Source of the DNA: Neisseriales bacterium
GTDB taxonomy: Bacteria > Pseudomonadota > Gammaproteobacteria > Burkholderiales > UBA11063
Assembly (NCBI GenBank): GCA_008017155.1
Contig: SSGX01000049.1
Coordinates: 1-34,201 of the forward strand
Direction of reading: 5' to 3'
Length of the DNA stretch: 34,201 nt
Part shown: piece by piece, positions 33,575 through 34,201 of the stretch
Layout: each line of letters begins with the position of its first letter
How positions within the stretch are numbered: the first letter of the stretch is position 1
Made by a program: the position numbers and the translations under genes
The notes under the pieces: model-generated
What the model saw: only the letters and a program-made list of their open reading frames with translations
What the model was told of the DNA's origin: nothing
Database searches by the model: none

Positions 33575-33643
33575 TATACTTGATTTAATAAAATATACTT
33601 GAAAACATACTTATTGTAGAGTATAATGCAGTTATCAAGTATA
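33575..33643 (+). promoter_or_regulatory. integrase promoter with flanking TATACTTGA operator-like repeats
   Basis: A near-consensus sigma-70 promoter, TTGAAA (33599-33604), 17 bases, TATAAT (33622-33627), lies 28 bases upstream of the integrase ATG at 33656. A 9-bp motif TATACTTGA occurs directly at 33575-33583 and 33594-33602 (overlapping the -35) and inverted as TCAAGTATA at 33635-33643, just past the expected transcription start. The placement fits a repressor operator or recombination-directionality-factor sites controlling int. The repeats are exact; their function is inferred. Confidence 0.65.
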
Positions 33644-33655
33644 GGTAATTGTAAC

Positions 33656-33949
33656 ATGAATAAAACTAACAAAGCCACTCATAAAAAAAATTCTACCGAG
33701 AACATTACACAATCAACTGTTCATCAGTTTCTTGGCAAAGAGCAAGAAAAGCAATTAGAGCTTGCTCTAGGCAATAATCTATATCTGTTTGTCACAAAAA
33801 TTGGTAGTTGTATTTTCAAATACCGTTATAACTATAATGGCAAGTTATCTTGGATGACTTTAGGTCAGTATATGGGGAAAGATAAGTTAAATAGAATTCT
33901 TGGTTTAAGCCTTGATGAGGCGAGAATAAAAGCGATTGAATTTAATTTA
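33656..33949 (+). pseudogene. tyrosine-recombinase integrase, N-terminal fragment cut by IS1595
   Basis: The frame from ATG 33656 (AGGT about nine bases upstream) keeps about 98 integrase residues up to the IS border at 33949; a few more come from IS sequence before TGA at 33974-33976. The segment LELALGNNLYLFVTKIGSCIFKYRYNYNGKLSWMTLGQY, then LGLSLDEARIKAIEFN, is the DUF4102 N-terminal arm-binding domain of island/phage-type integrases. The core-binding and catalytic R-H-R-Y domains are not present here, so this piece cannot recombine DNA. The gene follows the mnmE 3' end in the same direction, as in SGI1-like islands. An in-frame ATG at 33626 overlaps the -10 box and is not the start. The rest may lie beyond the second IS. 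Confidence 0.8.
33942..33949 (+). repeat. presumed left half of an 8-bp IS target duplication
   Basis: TTAATTTA directly precedes the left inverted repeat. The corresponding 8 bases after the left-window copy are TTAATTAA (190-197), differing at one position. IS1595 elements generally make 8-bp duplications; the partner half lies outside the window, so the size is not verified here. Confidence 0.45.
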
Positions 33950-33968
33950 GGGGCTAGACAATCAAAGC
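33950..33968 (+). repeat. IS1595-type terminal inverted repeat (left end, right copy)
   Basis: GGGGCTAGACAATCAAAGC, the exact reverse complement of 171-189. It defines the junction with the integrase fragment. Confidence 0.9.
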
Positions 33969-33996
33969 ACATTTGAAGGTGTGCTAATATATTGTC

Positions 33997-34201
33997 ATGA
34001 TTCATAAAAATAAGTATATAAATAGTTCAAAAATTTCAGAAGCTAAATTTAGGGAAATAGTTAGGTATTTTGTTGCAGATTTATCAGCAACGCAAATAGC
34101 AACTTTATCTGGAATAAGTCGAAACTCTATTAACAGATACGTAATGGAAATTCGCCATAGAATTTATGATTTCTGTAATTCAGAATCACCATTTATTACT
34201 C
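33997..34201 (+). CDS. IS1595-family transposase, N-terminal fragment (window edge)
   Basis: The frame from ATG 33997, 28 bases inside the terminal repeat, stays open for 68 residues to the window edge. The segment KISEAKFREIVRYFVADLSATQIATLSGISRNSINRYVMEIRHRI is a helix-turn-helix of the form seen at the start of IS1595-type transposases that lack the N-terminal zinc ribbon. With the C-terminal piece at 1-177 it gives both ends of what seems one short transposase. The two pieces come from two separate copies, so no full sequence can be built. No stop or frameshift is seen. Confidence 0.82.
   Translation, partial: MIHKNKYINSSKISEAKFREIVRYFVADLSATQIATLSGISRNSINRYVMEIRHRIYDFCNSESPFIT

Larger units (their letters stand above)
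33950..34201 (+). mobile_element. IS1595-family insertion sequence, left-hand end (3' part outside window)
   Basis: It begins with the 19-bp terminal repeat at 33950-33968, identical in reverse complement to the terminus at 171-189, and carries the transposase N-terminus. Orientation is the same as for the left copy (transposase on the plus strand). It interrupts the integrase gene. The window ends inside the element. Confidence 0.88.

Noticed and set aside
33626..33655. Upstream in-frame ATG as integrase start
   Set aside because: It overlaps the -10 hexamer TATAAT (33622-33627), so it would not be in the transcript; ATG 33656 with a nearby AGGT is preferred.
33482..33655. tRNA gene as the integration target
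   Set aside because: No cloverleaf or CCA-ended sequence is visible next to the integrase; the mnmE 3' end explains the site.
1..34201. CRISPR array, toxin-antitoxin pair or phage structural genes
   Set aside because: I saw no regularly spaced direct repeats of 20-40 bases and no such gene motifs in any reading frame.

Overview
This is a gene-dense, AT-rich stretch (roughly one third G+C by eye) from a Gram-negative bacterium. Outer-membrane biogenesis genes (lptD, surA), lipobox and signal-peptide proteins, the lptD-surA-pdxA order, MurP and an mnmE gene ending in a Cys-Ile-Gly-Lys tail point to a proteobacterium, most likely a low-GC gamma- or betaproteobacterium. I cannot place the genus from the sequence alone. 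All genes read with the standard bacterial code, with GTG and TTG starts used alongside ATG.

Layout. (1) 1-189 is the 3' end of an IS1595-family insertion sequence that has cut galK. The galK 3' third (190-582), galM and a class II (Firmicute-type) galT follow. (2) 3189-4136 holds a YdcH-like gene, a strong terminator and a TetR-family regulator. (3) 4206-9074 is a co-directional cluster: DUF2141 secreted protein, RPE65-type carotenoid oxygenase, apolipoprotein N-acyltransferase (Lnt) paralogue, Mpo1-like (DUF962) membrane protein and LacX-type aldose epimerase. It ends at a bidirectional terminator. (4) 9121-10798 (minus) has an NTF2-like protein and an MTOX/sarcosine-oxidase-type flavoenzyme. 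(5) 11128-17927 (minus) is one compact seven-gene run: fructokinase-like PfkB kinase, MgtC-like protein, YfeW-like serine hydrolase, MurP, GNAT acetyltransferase, type III pantothenate kinase and a CNNM/CorC-type membrane protein. (6) 18140-20897 (plus) has threonine aldolase, AtoE-type short-chain fatty acid transporter and a lipoprotein. (7) 20909-22951 (minus) is aroA followed by a PheC-type periplasmic cyclohexadienyl dehydratase. (8) 23086-23205 is a 39-residue single-span membrane protein. (9) 23299-25508 (minus) is typA/bipA plus a His-tailed hypothetical. (10) 25615-31477 (minus) is lptD-surA-pdxA plus a hypothetical protein of TerB/Coq4-like appearance. (11) 31656-33481 (plus) is a hypothetical protein and mnmE. 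(12) 33482-34201 is the start of a tyrosine-recombinase integrase just after the mnmE 3' end, itself cut by a second copy of the same IS.

Functional themes are cell-envelope building and turnover (LptD/SurA, MurP/YfeW, Lnt-like), sugar use (gal remnant, MurP, PfkB kinase, two aldose epimerases), aromatic amino acids (AroA, PheC), cofactors (CoaX, PdxA) and translation (TypA, MnmE). The two strongest unusual signals are the trmE/mnmE-type integration site with an IS-broken integrase, and the carotenoid oxygenase / Lnt-paralogue / Mpo1-like cluster. The whole window sits between two direct-orientation copies of one IS that share an identical 19-bp terminal repeat.
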